Part shown: positions 14,350 through 23,784 of the stretch, piece after piece
How positions within the stretch are numbered: the first letter of the stretch is position 1
Layout of the letters: every line of letters begins with the position of its first letter
Assembly: GCF_003585935.1 (NCBI RefSeq)
Contig: NZ_NRJG01000035.1
Span: forward strand, 1-40,339
Length of the DNA stretch: 40,339 nt
DNA from: Psittacicella hinzii
GTDB taxonomy: Bacteria > Pseudomonadota > Gammaproteobacteria > Enterobacterales > Psittacicellaceae
Direction of reading: 5' to 3'
Program-made: the position numbers and the translations under genes
Notes under the pieces: model-generated
What the model was told of the DNA's origin: nothing
What the model saw: the letters and a program-made list of their open reading frames with translations, nothing else
Databases searched by the model: none

Positions 14350-16500
14350 TTATTTAGCTAGCTGAGAAAAATAATATTTCATATGTAAAGCTAAATTCAT
14401 AAACTGCTGTTGCCAAGGACTAGTTGCATAGAAGAGATTGTGCCAAGGTTTATTAGGACCGGCATAATGTAAAACAAAGAGAGTTCTTTGATCATCTTCT
14501 ACTTGGCAATGACGGAATAGAGGTAGCTCGGATGTATAGTTTAAAGGATACTTATTAATATAGTTAAGTCCTCTATGTAATTGCATCCAACCACTATTTT
14601 CTTGAGCAATAATGTTTAGGAGATCCTGATCTTGGAACAAGGTATCTTGATCTTGATGGATCTGTGCCATGCGTTCTACAAGATAATAAGGTGGGTGCTG
14701 TTTAGCATACCAGTGTTTTAAGTTCCAGAAGATAACACCTGCATTAAAGTAAGTTATGTCGTATAAACTTGCTGGATTAGGCTGACAGAAACGTAAAAAG
14801 TGCTGAATATGTTCTTTGTTTTCTGCTAAATAAGGTTTAGTTAAACAATCATAAGCATATTCATCAGAAGTAGCTGCAAAACACTGCTCTTCAGGTAAGA
14901 AATTACCAGCAAAATCACCTAAATCATTAACGATTAACGTATCTATATCTAGATAAAGGATCTGCTCTACTTCTGGATAGTCTTTAGCAAAGATATCTGG
15001 AATAAACAGACGCGAGAACGTATCAATCGAAATATGTCTCTTATGCTCAAAAGGAAACTGCTCTAAATATTCTTGCATATTAATCAAGTGCACTTTAGAG
15101 CCATCCCAAGTAATACGTTGTTCTAAGTATGCAAGATCTTCTGGATTAAGATCACGATACATAATATAGATATGGTAATGCGTGGTAAGACTGCGATAGT
15201 GCAGTAAACTCTCAATACAAGCTAAGGCACAACCATAGTAAGCTTGGTTAAACGATAAGACAATATGTACGTGATGGGATTGCTCGGTTTGTGTTTCGAT
15301 TAAGCGTTTGTACTCATGGTATTGCACGTAGGCACTACCTGCAGCATTAGGAGTAGCTGGGTAGAACAAATTGAGATAGCGCAAATAATAAAGCGCAAAC
15401 ATCGCTTGTACAGGACTGCAGCTAAGTCCAGGATTAAAGTTCTCAAGGTTACGTTGACTAAAATCATTAACCGTACTATCTGCTCGTAAAGTAAAAAACG
15501 CATTTACTAAGTGCTTGCCTTGTTGGGTGATCCATGAGACTTGTTTACGCAGGTTTTCAAGTTTAAAGGTAGCTGGAGGAGCAACGCTTGCAACTAGATG
15601 TTCAATGGTTAAAAGATAAGGGCTCGGTTTATCTTGTAACGCAGCTGACAGGGCATTGAAAGCCACCAGGTTAGATTTAATCAGGAAGAAATTTAACCAA
15701 TATTGACTGAACGTAGAGGCAAGAAGAGAATTGCTACTTTGCATAAAAAACTCTTGTTCACTATGCAAATAGGCAAGAGCTTTCTTGGCAATTTGGCTAC
15801 CAAATTTAATATTACTAGTAATATTAAACATTCTTTCTACATTTACTCCCTCGTGCCAAGCAGCAAGATTTACATACAATACCCCATTACTTGGAAAGTA
15901 ATTAACATGAGATAAATGCTTGTAAGTTAGCTGTTGAATGGCATAGAGATCGCTGGTACTTAAACCGAGAGTAGGTATAGATTGCCCTTCTTTCGCGCAA
16001 AAGGTAAGCTCTTGATCAGTAAAGTCATAGAAAATAGTTGCATAGTTTACTTCTTCTAACCAAGAGAGATCTTGCGGCACAAGCGTATCGTATCTTACTA
16101 AGAGTAAGTTACGAGCTTGTGGGAAGTTAGCTACTACCTCATCAATTAAAAGTAATTGATATAGAGGATAGTAAACTTGGTAACAATCTGGTAAAAGCGC
16201 AAAATCAATCTCGTGAGCTGTTTCTTGCTCGGCAAGTAGTGTTTGTACTTGTGAGTTTAAATCGTAAATACTGCACTTGATCTCAAGTTCACGTAGCACA
16301 CGGAGTTCATGACTAAGTTGCTCTACGCTCATGCTCTGATCAAAAGTTAGATGCAAGTGTAGCTTGTGTTTAGGAGTATTATTAAGAATACTGGTTATGC
16401 TAACCAGATTTAAATGTTTATGTTCTTGAGTAAAAACATAACCTACATGGATCATCTGGTCTGTAGGTGAGGTATTTACACTCGGTTGTTGGAATAACAT
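14350..16500 (-). CDS. Tandem GT8 family glycosyltransferase, N-terminal domain degenerate
   Basis: A 716-residue protein made of two GT8 (LgtC/WaaJ-like) units. The C-terminal unit (about 405-716) is intact: HIVLSFNQAYYGCALACIESLL opens the fold; YLDID (516-520) carries the DxD that binds Mn and the UDP-sugar; YFNAGVIFWNLKHW (584-597), DQD (624-626) and HYAGPNKPW (678-686) are the other family motifs. The N-terminal unit (about 15-300) keeps the shape (VGYVFTQEHKHLNLVSITSIL, YFPSNGVLYVNLAAWH at 201-216) but has VRYDT (135-139) where DxD should be, so it is probably not catalytic. Cytosolic, probably membrane-associated, transferring hexose to a surface glycan. It is one of three such tandem genes here (see 20982-23252 and 25674-28277). 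No Shine-Dalgarno is seen at the ATG. Confidence 0.88.
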   Translation of the reverse strand: MLFQQPSVNTSPTDQMIHVGYVFTQEHKHLNLVSITSILNNTPKHKLHLHLTFDQSMSVEQLSHELRVLRELEIKCSIYDLNSQVQTLLAEQETAHEIDFALLPDCYQVYYPLYQLLLIDEVVANFPQARNLLLVRYDTLVPQDLSWLEEVNYATIFYDFTDQELTFCAKEGQSIPTLGLSTSDLYAIQQLTYKHLSHVNYFPSNGVLYVNLAAWHEGVNVERMFNITSNIKFGSQIAKKALAYLHSEQEFFMQSSNSLLASTFSQYWLNFFLIKSNLVAFNALSAALQDKPSPYLLTIEHLVASVAPPATFKLENLRKQVSWITQQGKHLVNAFFTLRADSTVNDFSQRNLENFNPGLSCSPVQAMFALYYLRYLNLFYPATPNAAGSAYVQYHEYKRLIETQTEQSHHVHIVLSFNQAYYGCALACIESLLHYRSLTTHYHIYIMYRDLNPEDLAYLEQRITWDGSKVHLINMQEYLEQFPFEHKRHISIDTFSRLFIPDIFAKDYPEVEQILYLDIDTLIVNDLGDFAGNFLPEEQCFAATSDEYAYDCLTKPYLAENKEHIQHFLRFCQPNPASLYDITYFNAGVIFWNLKHWYAKQHPPYYLVERMAQIHQDQDTLFQDQDLLNIIAQENSGWMQLHRGLNYINKYPLNYTSELPLFRHCQVEDDQRTLFVLHYAGPNKPWHNLFYATSPWQQQFMNLALHMKYYFSQLAK

Positions 16501-16989
16501 ATATTTTTAAAGTAAGACGGAAAAATTAAATAGCAATATGCTAATATTGTATAACATGTCCGGAGATACGATTACAGTTGGAAATATCAGGCTTTAGTGG
16601 ATACGTCGATGATGGATCGGAGGAGTGATTTTTGATTGTAAAAGTGTGGTTTCTTGAAGTAAAAAGAAGTGCTTGAGTCTAAGTTTAGTATAGGTAAGGC
16701 ATAACGAAAGCATAACTAAAAAGTGATTTTTTAGATCTTAATTCTTAGTTCTTAACTCTTAACTAATGTTAGCTATCGTTATACTGACGCCTATAATAAA
16801 TAGCTAAATCCCTCTAAGCATAGGAGATCCACGTTTAGAGGGATTTGCACATTATTAGGGATAAAAGGTTTTAAGAGTTTTAGAAAAGCTTTAAGAGTAA
16901 AAGTTCTAAGAGTTTAAGGTTAACTAAAGCTATTTAAATCCTCTTTTACTAATCCCTAAGCTAAGTTTGTGAGTATTTCAAAGTGAGAT
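16501..16989. other. Intergenic region with terminator
   Basis: Contains the terminator of the sulfatase gene (16806-16846) and, next to 16500, AT-rich DNA that should hold the promoter of the GT8 gene (minus-strand TATACAAT around 16545-16555). No gene is seen. Confidence 0.5.
16806..16846 (-). terminator. Stem-loop terminator of the sulfatase gene
   Basis: AAATCCCTCTAA (16806-16817) and TTAGAGGGATTT (16835-16846) form a perfect 12-bp stem with a 17-base loop, 145 bases beyond the sulfatase stop. On the minus strand the stem runs into AGCTATTTATTA. Confidence 0.65.
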
Positions 16990-18633
16990 CTAAGCATCGC
17001 CTTTAGCAGCTTGAAGCATTAAGTCAAACTCTTCAGGATTCCATTGAATTGGACGTGGTTGAGTGCTTAACCATTGATAAAAAGCACGACGTAATTCTAC
17101 AAACTTCTCAGGCATTTGTTGAGCTAGATCTTTAGTGTAACCTGGATCAAGTTTTTCGTTATAGAGTTTGATTGGGTTAGATGAACCATCATTGAGGTAA
17201 ATAAGAGCATATTCACCATCACGGATTGCCCATGAACCTTTAGCATTACGTTCGAGGTTTGGGTTGTTTGGAGCTTTATCTGCTTTGTAGGTAATGTAAT
17301 CCCAGTAGCCAGACCAGAATGGCATGTTTTCTTCACTATAGTGGAAAGCTCCAGGACCAGCCCAGTAGAGATATTTGTGTGGAGATTCTTTAGTTTTACC
17401 TGCTAGTACCGGCATAATATCTTTACCATCAAGCTTTAAGTTATAAGGGATTTTAATCCCTGCTAACCTTAAAGAGGTTGGTAGAATATCCATAGCAGAA
17501 ATGAACGTATCATTTACTGAACCAGCCGGAATTAAGCGTGGATAGTAAACAATAAATGGTACATTGAGTGCCCCATTGTGGTACAGACCTTTATAGCTTG
17601 AGTTATTACCATTTAATGGTAATGGCGCTTCGTGTACCGAACCATTATCCGAAAGGAAGAAAATAATGGTATTGTCTAGAGCATTTTTCTCTTTAAGTTG
17701 AGCAATGATCTTACCAATGCCCTCATCGGCAGCATTTAGTGAAGCATAGTATTTGTCAGCTTCAACATTACCGGTGTTGAATTTATCCATGTACTTAGCT
17801 GGTGAGGCTTGTTCGAGAGGAATATGCGGCACACTATAAGCTAAATTAATATAAAATGGTTTATCTCCAGATTGGTCGATAAAGTCCATGGTTTCTTTGG
17901 TGAGGTTATGTGTAGTGTAACCCCATGAAGTTTCTGGTTTATCATTACGCCAGAAAGCTGGAGAGTTGTATAATGCCGCTCCTGAGGCAAAGTAACTATA
18001 CGAAAAATCAAAACCACGATCTTGCGGCGCAAAACCTTTATCAGGGATCGCTGACCAGTTGTCGTGATAGTCACGTGTTTGTAACTCTGGAGAAATGTAC
18101 TTACGACCAATTGAGCGATCGCGATTTACACGGGCATTATGGAACTTCCCAATGTTAGCCGTGTTATAACCGGCAGCTTGGAATAATTCTGGTAAGAATT
18201 TTTGCTCTAAAGGCACTCCAGAAAATGAATCATCATTTCCGTAGATCCCAAACGATCCTGGAGCTTTACCAGTAAAGATCGCTGCTCTTGATGGACCTGA
18301 TACCGCATGCGCCACAAAAGCATTAGTCATTTTTACCCCTTGGGCAGCTAGTTCACTAATGTTAGGCATGGCTTGTTCTGCGGCAGCGATCAGTTTATCA
18401 AGATCGGCTGCATAACGCGGAGCTTGCGGTTTTTGTGCTAGAGCGTTTTTATTAAGCGTAGCGAGGTTAAAGTTGAGTTGCCCGATACCTAAGTCATCCA
18501 TCACAATTACAAGAATATTAGGACGAGAAGGATCGGTTGACACTGCATGCGAGGGAGTTGCTAGCATGGTAGCTGGAGCTACTAAACTCGCAAGAGCTAG
18601 GCATTTATACCATGGCTTTAAACTTAATTTCAT
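16990..18633 (-). CDS. Serine-type periplasmic sulfatase
   Basis: A 547-residue type I sulfatase with a signal peptide (MKLSLKPWYK..., cleavage probably after SHA at 30). The catalytic motif is S112-G-P-S-R116, the serine version of C/S-x-P-x-R; Ser112 must be oxidised to formylglycine. Other features: MDDLG (45-49, calcium ligands D46 and D47), TGKAPGSFGIYGN (121-133), IGKFHNAR (161-168), VPHIPLE (268-274), FLSDNGS (326-332) and YKGLYHNGALNVPFIVYYP (347-365). Substrate cannot be told; glycosaminoglycan or mucin sulfate esters are plausible for a host-associated bacterium. Serine-type enzymes need a radical SAM maturase, and one is encoded just upstream on the same strand (18940-20361). AGGA stands 9 bases before the ATG. 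The 306-base gap to the maturase contains short repeats. Confidence 0.9.
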   Translation of the reverse strand: MKLSLKPWYKCLALASLVAPATMLATPSHAVSTDPSRPNILVIVMDDLGIGQLNFNLATLNKNALAQKPQAPRYAADLDKLIAAAEQAMPNISELAAQGVKMTNAFVAHAVSGPSRAAIFTGKAPGSFGIYGNDDSFSGVPLEQKFLPELFQAAGYNTANIGKFHNARVNRDRSIGRKYISPELQTRDYHDNWSAIPDKGFAPQDRGFDFSYSYFASGAALYNSPAFWRNDKPETSWGYTTHNLTKETMDFIDQSGDKPFYINLAYSVPHIPLEQASPAKYMDKFNTGNVEADKYYASLNAADEGIGKIIAQLKEKNALDNTIIFFLSDNGSVHEAPLPLNGNNSSYKGLYHNGALNVPFIVYYPRLIPAGSVNDTFISAMDILPTSLRLAGIKIPYNLKLDGKDIMPVLAGKTKESPHKYLYWAGPGAFHYSEENMPFWSGYWDYITYKADKAPNNPNLERNAKGSWAIRDGEYALIYLNDGSSNPIKLYNEKLDPGYTKDLAQQMPEKFVELRRAFYQWLSTQPRPIQWNPEEFDLMLQAAKGDA

Positions 18634-18939
18634 AGTATGGATCCTAAAAGTTAGTGGAAAAAGTATAAAAGTTTAAATGAATTAACTTGGCAAAAATAGT
18701 AGAACGATAAACCTATACAATCTGAATAGGTAACGATGAGAATAAGCAATCAGAACAGGCAACAATTAAGGCTGGCAACAATCAGAACAAGTAGCAATCA
18801 GAACAAGCAACTGTCAGAACAAGCTGCAATCAGAACAAGCTGCAATCAGAACAAGTGTAGCTTTATCTCTGCTTGAGATGATACAGAGCCAAGATCTTAG
18901 CTCTACCTTAGTTTTTAAGCCAGCTCTTAATCTAGCGTG
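18634..18939. other. Gap between maturase and sulfatase, filled with short repeats
   Basis: No gene or clear terminator. The middle (18745-18855) is an imperfect tandem array. The sulfatase may be read from the maturase promoter or from a promoter of its own near 18660-18720. Confidence 0.5.
18745..18855. repeat. Imperfect 13-16 bp tandem repeats
   Basis: About six copies of (G)CAATCAGAACAAG. The clearest are two perfect 16-bp units AAGCTGCAATCAGAAC at 18821-18836 and 18837-18852; older copies upstream vary in spacing (GCAATCAGAACAGG at about 18746, CAATCAGAACAAG at 18779 and 18795, CTGTCAGAACAAG at 18811). Confidence 0.75.
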
Positions 18940-20361
18940 CTAAACATATTGCATTATTGCCGCAGCTGGATATCCAGCTTGAATAATAACGCGTAGCTTA
19001 TTCATAACCGGCATAGTATGAGTAAAGAAAGCATAGTAAGAAGGGCATAAATAATTATGTTTATATGTTTGCCCTTCAAGTGTTACTAGACGATGTTTAG
19101 GGCAGCCGCCATTACATAAAGCTAGAACTTGACATTGCTGACATTTAGAGGTGAGTGTTTGTTGTTTAGCTGCACCAAATTTTTCTGCGTTTGCAACAAC
19201 TGTTTGCGCCAGATTAGGTTGAGCAATATTTCCAAGTTTATAACCGGCATACACAAAGTGATCGCAAGCATAGAGATCACCATTAGCTTCAACAATGAGC
19301 GAAGTGCCACAGGTTGGACGATAGACACAATTAGCACTTGGATAGCCTAACCATTGTCCAGTAAGATTATCAAACTCACGGATAAAGATTTGCCCTACAT
19401 CATGTTTTACCCAATAGTCAAAGACCTCAATTAAAAACTCTCCATATCCATGAGCTGGTACACTAAATGGTGCTAACTTAAAGTCAACAGGTGGTTGATA
19501 AAGACCCTCTTGACTATGACTTGGCTCTCTACCTCCACAAGCATAAGGTTGATAGTTAGCTACCTCTACACAAGGAATAAACTGCATATGTTTTACTCCT
19601 AAGTTTTTAAGTGTAAGGTAGGTTTCTAAACCATGTTGCCAATTAGCATCATTTACAACCGTAAGAGTATTGAACTCGACTTGATATTCTTGTAAGAGTT
19701 CAATAGCACGTTTTACTTTGCCATAAGTAGGTTTGCCATTAACAGAGATACGATACTTGTCATGAATGGCTGCACTGCCATCGATTGATAAGCCAATTAA
19801 AAAATTATGCTCTTTAAAGAATTGCATCCATGCACGATTAAAAGCAATACCATTAGATTGCAAAGCATTGTGGATTTGTTTATTGCCGCGATGTTTTTGT
19901 TGCAGAGATACTACTTTGCGGAAGAAGTTTAATCCCATTAAGGTAGGCTCTCCACCTTGCCATGTGAAGTCGATGCGCGAAGCTGGATTTTGTTCGATGT
20001 ATTTACGAATATAAACTTCGAGCACTTGATCTGACATGTGCGGATGTAAAGCTGAAGCTATATTGGCAACTGTATTTGCATTGGCGATAGCATCTGCATT
20101 GGTAACAGAATTAGTAACAGTAGTAGCTGGAGCAACAGTTGTAGCTGAAGTAATAGTATCATCAGTAGTAACAGTAGATACTGCATTAATAGCATCATCT
20201 TGATTTGAGTCACAGCTCAAAGAATTACTCGCCACAGATAGATCTGTAATTTGTTGTGAGGCAAAGAGTTCTTCTTTTTCTAAATAGAAACAATAGGTAC
20301 ATTTAATATTGCACTGAAAACTACTTGGCTTTGCCATGAGATGAAATACAGGAACTTGCAT
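18940..20361 (-). CDS. Anaerobic sulfatase-maturating enzyme (radical SAM/SPASM) with a low-complexity insertion
   Basis: A 473-residue radical SAM enzyme that converts the active-site Ser or Cys of sulfatases into formylglycine without oxygen, in the cytosol before export. FHLMAKPSSFQCNIKCTYCFYLEKEEL opens the protein, with the CxxxCxxC cluster at C17, C21 and C24; FTWQGGEPTLMG (132-143) and LIGLSIDG are typical of anSME. The C-terminal SPASM region has cysteines for two further clusters (YRPTCGTS, DLYACDHF, SKCQQCQVLALCNGGCPKHR, YLCPSY). Between residues about 36 and 107, where family members run almost directly from YLEKE to MSD.VLE.YIR.YI, there are about 70 extra Thr/Ala/Val/Asn-rich residues. 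AGGAGA stands 7 bases before the ATG. The target is very probably the adjacent serine-type sulfatase. A CRP-like site lies about 130 bases upstream. Confidence 0.93.
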   Translation of the reverse strand: MQVPVFHLMAKPSSFQCNIKCTYCFYLEKEELFASQQITDLSVASNSLSCDSNQDDAINAVSTVTTDDTITSATTVAPATTVTNSVTNADAIANANTVANIASALHPHMSDQVLEVYIRKYIEQNPASRIDFTWQGGEPTLMGLNFFRKVVSLQQKHRGNKQIHNALQSNGIAFNRAWMQFFKEHNFLIGLSIDGSAAIHDKYRISVNGKPTYGKVKRAIELLQEYQVEFNTLTVVNDANWQHGLETYLTLKNLGVKHMQFIPCVEVANYQPYACGGREPSHSQEGLYQPPVDFKLAPFSVPAHGYGEFLIEVFDYWVKHDVGQIFIREFDNLTGQWLGYPSANCVYRPTCGTSLIVEANGDLYACDHFVYAGYKLGNIAQPNLAQTVVANAEKFGAAKQQTLTSKCQQCQVLALCNGGCPKHRLVTLEGQTYKHNYLCPSYYAFFTHTMPVMNKLRVIIQAGYPAAAIMQYV

Positions 20362-20483
20362 GGGCTTTCTCCTGTGCAGATAGTTAAAATTTGTGAAATT
20401 AGAGCTAACTGGCAGCTAAATACTTTAGTTCTATCTGTATTATATAAAAAGAAAAGGAAAATAACGTAAATCTTTCTCGGATT

Positions 20484-20499
20484 TGAGAACTAGATCACA
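20484..20499. promoter_or_regulatory. CRP-like binding site upstream of the sulfatase maturase
   Basis: TGAGA ACTAGA TCACA on plus (TGTGA TCTAGT TCTCA on minus) matches nine of ten conserved positions of the CRP palindrome TGTGA-N6-TCACA. It is flanked by AAAAAG on one side and AAAT on the other, like strong sites. It is about 123 bases upstream of the maturase ATG, suggesting carbon-source control of the sulfatase system. Confidence 0.5.
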
Positions 20500-20862
20500 C
20501 TTTTTAGCAGAAATTTACAATTTCAATAAACTCCTGAAAATAAAGCCTAAAAAGCGTAAGGTGGGAAAGAAAAAGGTAGGCTTTTACAAGTTGAATTGAT
20601 TAACCATATGACAACTAAAGCAAATAAACGTAAGAAAAATCTAAAGAAAAGCAAGAAAAATTTACGTTTAACCTTAGTTTTTATCAGGTTAATTTGTAGA
20701 TGAGTACGTAATAAAAATTAGCTGTACTACACAAAAGATAAAGTCTTACATTCCCCACGAGAAAGTAATCCTGCACTATCAAACTATTAGCTAATTAACT
20801 AATGAATCAAGTTTAAGCAATTAGCCAATAACCATATACCAGCAATACCTACCCTAAAAGAA

Positions 20863-20887
20863 AAGTCCAGAAATAAATTCTGGACTT
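20863..20887 (-). terminator. Rho-independent terminator of the second GT8 gene
   Basis: AAGTCCAGAA, a short loop, TTCTGGACTT: a perfect 10-bp stem which on the minus strand is followed by TTCTTTTAGGG. It lies 95 bases beyond the stop of the gene at 20982. Confidence 0.8.
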
Positions 20888-20981
20888 AAATCGTTTTAAG
20901 ATCGGTTAATAATGATTGTCTGACGACATTTTAGTTTTGCTATCGTGCCATGGTTGGTTGCGTTTAAAGCATTATGGTTTC

Positions 20982-23252
20982 TTATGCTTCGCTGTTATCT
21001 AACTTGGATGCAAGACGAAGTCTCATTTGCTGCGCTAAAGCAAAGAAGAAATAATACCAATCAGCGGTTCTTACTTTAGGAGACATCCAAGGTTTCACTA
21101 AGCCTAAGTAATGCTGGACATAAAGCGTAGATTCTTGAGGATAGAGCGTGTAGTTAGGAGTAAACAGCTGTAACCTTGAAGAAGCTAACTTAAAGTTATT
21201 GTTGTTATAACCTTGCGGTAATGACAAGAAGCCACCATGTGTTTGGGCAAAGAGATTCAACACGTCTTGATCAGGATGAATGATCTCTTCACGTTTTTTT
21301 GCAGCTAGTTGTAATAGATAGTCATCTGCTAAACCTAGTTTACGCCACTGGCGTAAATTCCAGACACACATGCCAGAGTTAAAGTATTGTACTTGGATTA
21401 AGGTTTGTGGCTGGAAAGAAGTGAACTTAGCATAGTGTTCTGCATCTTTTCTACCTTCAGGTTTAGCAACTAGATCCATGCGTAAAGAAATAAAGGCAGG
21501 CTGATCAGGTACGGCAGCGAGTACATATTCTCCTAGATCTATCTCCACGAGATCAGCAAGATCACCTAACACTAAAGTATCACAGTCTAAGTAGATAAGT
21601 TGCTCAACTTCTGGATATCTTTGTTTAAAGATTGCAGGGATCAGTAAGCGCGAGTAAATATCTAAGGTAAAGTGTCCGAATAGTTTAAGCTCATAATGCT
21701 CAAACTCAGCTCTCATATCAATAAACTCAATATCACAGTTTTCTGCTTGGACTCTAGTTCTTAGTTCATGCATTTGCGCATCACTAAAACCTCGCTGTAA
21801 TACATAGAACTGATAACGATTAAAGTCTTGACGACTAAAGAAAATACTCTCAAGACAAGTACGTAAAGGTTTTAAGTATTTAACGTTAGCTGCTAAAACT
21901 AGATGCACCGTACGTTGAGGGGTTAGAGCACGTCGTGCGGCTAAGCGTTGAGTAACTAGATCCGCAAAGTTTAAAACTTCAGCACTAGGAGCTTGAGCAT
22001 AATCATAGACAAACTTACTCTGCCAAGCAAAAGAAGCTAAAGGTAACTCTAAGTTGTTGTAGCTAGTATTAGCTCCTTGTGTAGAAGCATGGCTATTGAG
22101 TTCTGGACTCACATATTGCACTTCAGCTCGAGGATCGATTTGTTGCTTACCATGGGTGAAGTTAGAACTAACCATTAAAGGTAATAGGCTTTTACCTTTA
22201 GTTCCTTTATAGTGTAGTACTAGCTGACGGATTTTTACTTGACTTTTTTGTGCTAAACCTACACCTTGCTGCGGATTACCCATAAACAGATCATAACCTA
22301 CAAGACTGCGTGTATAGTTAGCCATCTCAGCAAGGATATGCGCTCCACAATGTGTACCTATAAGTGTAAGTACATCTGCTACTACTTGCGGAGAATTGCT
22401 TTGACGATAATAATCAAGAGCGATGAGTAATGGTTGATAGAGATTACCTAAAGCAGCTGCATAATCTGTTAGGTAATATTGCACTACTCCAGGTTCAAGG
22501 TAGAACGGAGTCTGATATTGCTGGGTAAAGGCTTGACAGTGTTGCGCTTGGTGATAGAGCTCGTCCTGACTGCGACTCATAAGAGCAAGCTCTAGACTAT
22601 CGTTTTCGAAATACCCTCCAGCTTGTATATAAGCCTCAAGAGTATAGTCACAAGCAATAGAAAAACATATCGGAGCGACTTGCAGAGTATTAAAAGCTTG
22701 TAAGCTATGTAAGACCAAACTATCAGCATCGAGGACAATTAAACGTTCTACTTGTGCATTATGGCGCTGTACTATTGCCGGTACTAGTAAACGCATCACA
22801 TTAGCAGCTACGACCGGACTTACAAAGCGTTTAGCTGCTTGATGTTGACTTTGACTTTGTCGTAAGTGTTGCTGCACATAAGCATAAGGAACACTAGCAT
22901 CGATGATGGTGTAACTTAACTGATATTGCTCTAAGTGCTGCAAAATAGGAGCAAGCATGTTTAAAGTAACACTTTGCTCAATGATGAGGTAAAGATGTAA
23001 AGTAAACTGCTCTGGATGATAGTTGTAGTAGAGAATAGAGTTTAAACAAGCTTTAAGTTGTGTCAAATAATCAGCAGTAAACCACAGTGCTAAATGCTGA
23101 GTCGTAGACTGATTTGCTTTTGGAGCTAGAGAGCTTGCTGATTTTGCAAATTGGGCTACAACTTGCGTCGCAGTTAACTCAGCTGGCACTTCATATAAGT
23201 GCGGCTCAGTATGTAACTGCACAAAATAATTAAAATACGGAAGATCTGCCAT
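20982..23252 (-). CDS. Tandem GT8 family glycosyltransferase with two DxD sites
   Basis: Read from the ATG at 23252 this is 756 residues; a TTG eight codons earlier (23276) is possible but has no Shine-Dalgarno either. The N-terminal GT8-like unit has LIVLDADSLVL with D175-A-D177 and ends in LHYKGTKGKS (about 346-355), a version of the HYxGxxKPW motif. The C-terminal unit has YLDCDTLVLGDL (D556-C-D558), YFNSGMCVWNLRQW (623-636), HPDQD (659-663) and QHYLGLVKPW (713-722). Both units therefore keep the metal/UDP-sugar ligand, unlike the gene at 14350. It could add two sugars in succession, or one unit may have become structural. It is separated from the maturase gene by a terminator and has its own promoter region. 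Residues about 385-445 are a linker. Confidence 0.88.
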   Translation of the reverse strand: MADLPYFNYFVQLHTEPHLYEVPAELTATQVVAQFAKSASSLAPKANQSTTQHLALWFTADYLTQLKACLNSILYYNYHPEQFTLHLYLIIEQSVTLNMLAPILQHLEQYQLSYTIIDASVPYAYVQQHLRQSQSQHQAAKRFVSPVVAANVMRLLVPAIVQRHNAQVERLIVLDADSLVLHSLQAFNTLQVAPICFSIACDYTLEAYIQAGGYFENDSLELALMSRSQDELYHQAQHCQAFTQQYQTPFYLEPGVVQYYLTDYAAALGNLYQPLLIALDYYRQSNSPQVVADVLTLIGTHCGAHILAEMANYTRSLVGYDLFMGNPQQGVGLAQKSQVKIRQLVLHYKGTKGKSLLPLMVSSNFTHGKQQIDPRAEVQYVSPELNSHASTQGANTSYNNLELPLASFAWQSKFVYDYAQAPSAEVLNFADLVTQRLAARRALTPQRTVHLVLAANVKYLKPLRTCLESIFFSRQDFNRYQFYVLQRGFSDAQMHELRTRVQAENCDIEFIDMRAEFEHYELKLFGHFTLDIYSRLLIPAIFKQRYPEVEQLIYLDCDTLVLGDLADLVEIDLGEYVLAAVPDQPAFISLRMDLVAKPEGRKDAEHYAKFTSFQPQTLIQVQYFNSGMCVWNLRQWRKLGLADDYLLQLAAKKREEIIHPDQDVLNLFAQTHGGFLSLPQGYNNNNFKLASSRLQLFTPNYTLYPQESTLYVQHYLGLVKPWMSPKVRTADWYYFFFALAQQMRLRLASKLDNSEA

Positions 23253-23784
23253 AGTAAGATCTAGAAAAATACTCAAACAAAGTGATACACCACAAAGTTA
23301 GAGCTTGAGAAAAGAAAAAACTGTTGCAAAGAATACATAGAATGCTTATTCTGCAAACAGAGTAATGAAAAGAAGCGATACGTAAAAGTAAATTTTAACT
23401 TAAATAGCTTGGAAGTTGCTTATTAATTATGTATAGATTTATGCCATGTAAATCTATCTCATACAAATTTATTCTGTACACACTTAAATTTATTTCACAC
23501 AAACCTACTCTGTAGCAAGCGCTAAGGCATAAACTTGTTCACAAGTGCTGCTAGTTCTTTATTGCTTTTTTGCTTCAGCTAATAATTCTTTACAACTTCA
23601 GTTACTATTTAAACTACTTACAAGTAATAGTAAACACTTACTAATACTGTTTACCGAGAGATACAAAGAGATTTTTGTAACTTTTTGCATTTTTGTACTT
23701 GAAAAAATGCAAATATATCCCTATATCTAAATTAGAAAAAAGTATTAAACATTAAGATAATTCATAATTACCTCAAACAACACA

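Larger units (their letters stand above)
20362..20981. other. Intergenic region upstream of the maturase gene
   Basis: Holds a CRP-like site (20484-20499) for the maturase promoter and the terminator of the next GT8 gene (20863-20887). The part between is A-rich with repeats of AAGAAAAAT type (20630-20665) and shows no gene. Confidence 0.5.

Noticed and set aside
23253-23276. TTG at 23276 as the start of the second GT8 gene
   Set aside because: No ribosome binding site and the eight added residues have no support; the ATG at 23252 is the simpler choice, although it too lacks a clear Shine-Dalgarno.
23545-23730. 61-codon GTG frame as a gene
   Set aside because: No ribosome binding site and low-complexity Leu/Phe-rich translation typical of AT-rich intergenic DNA.
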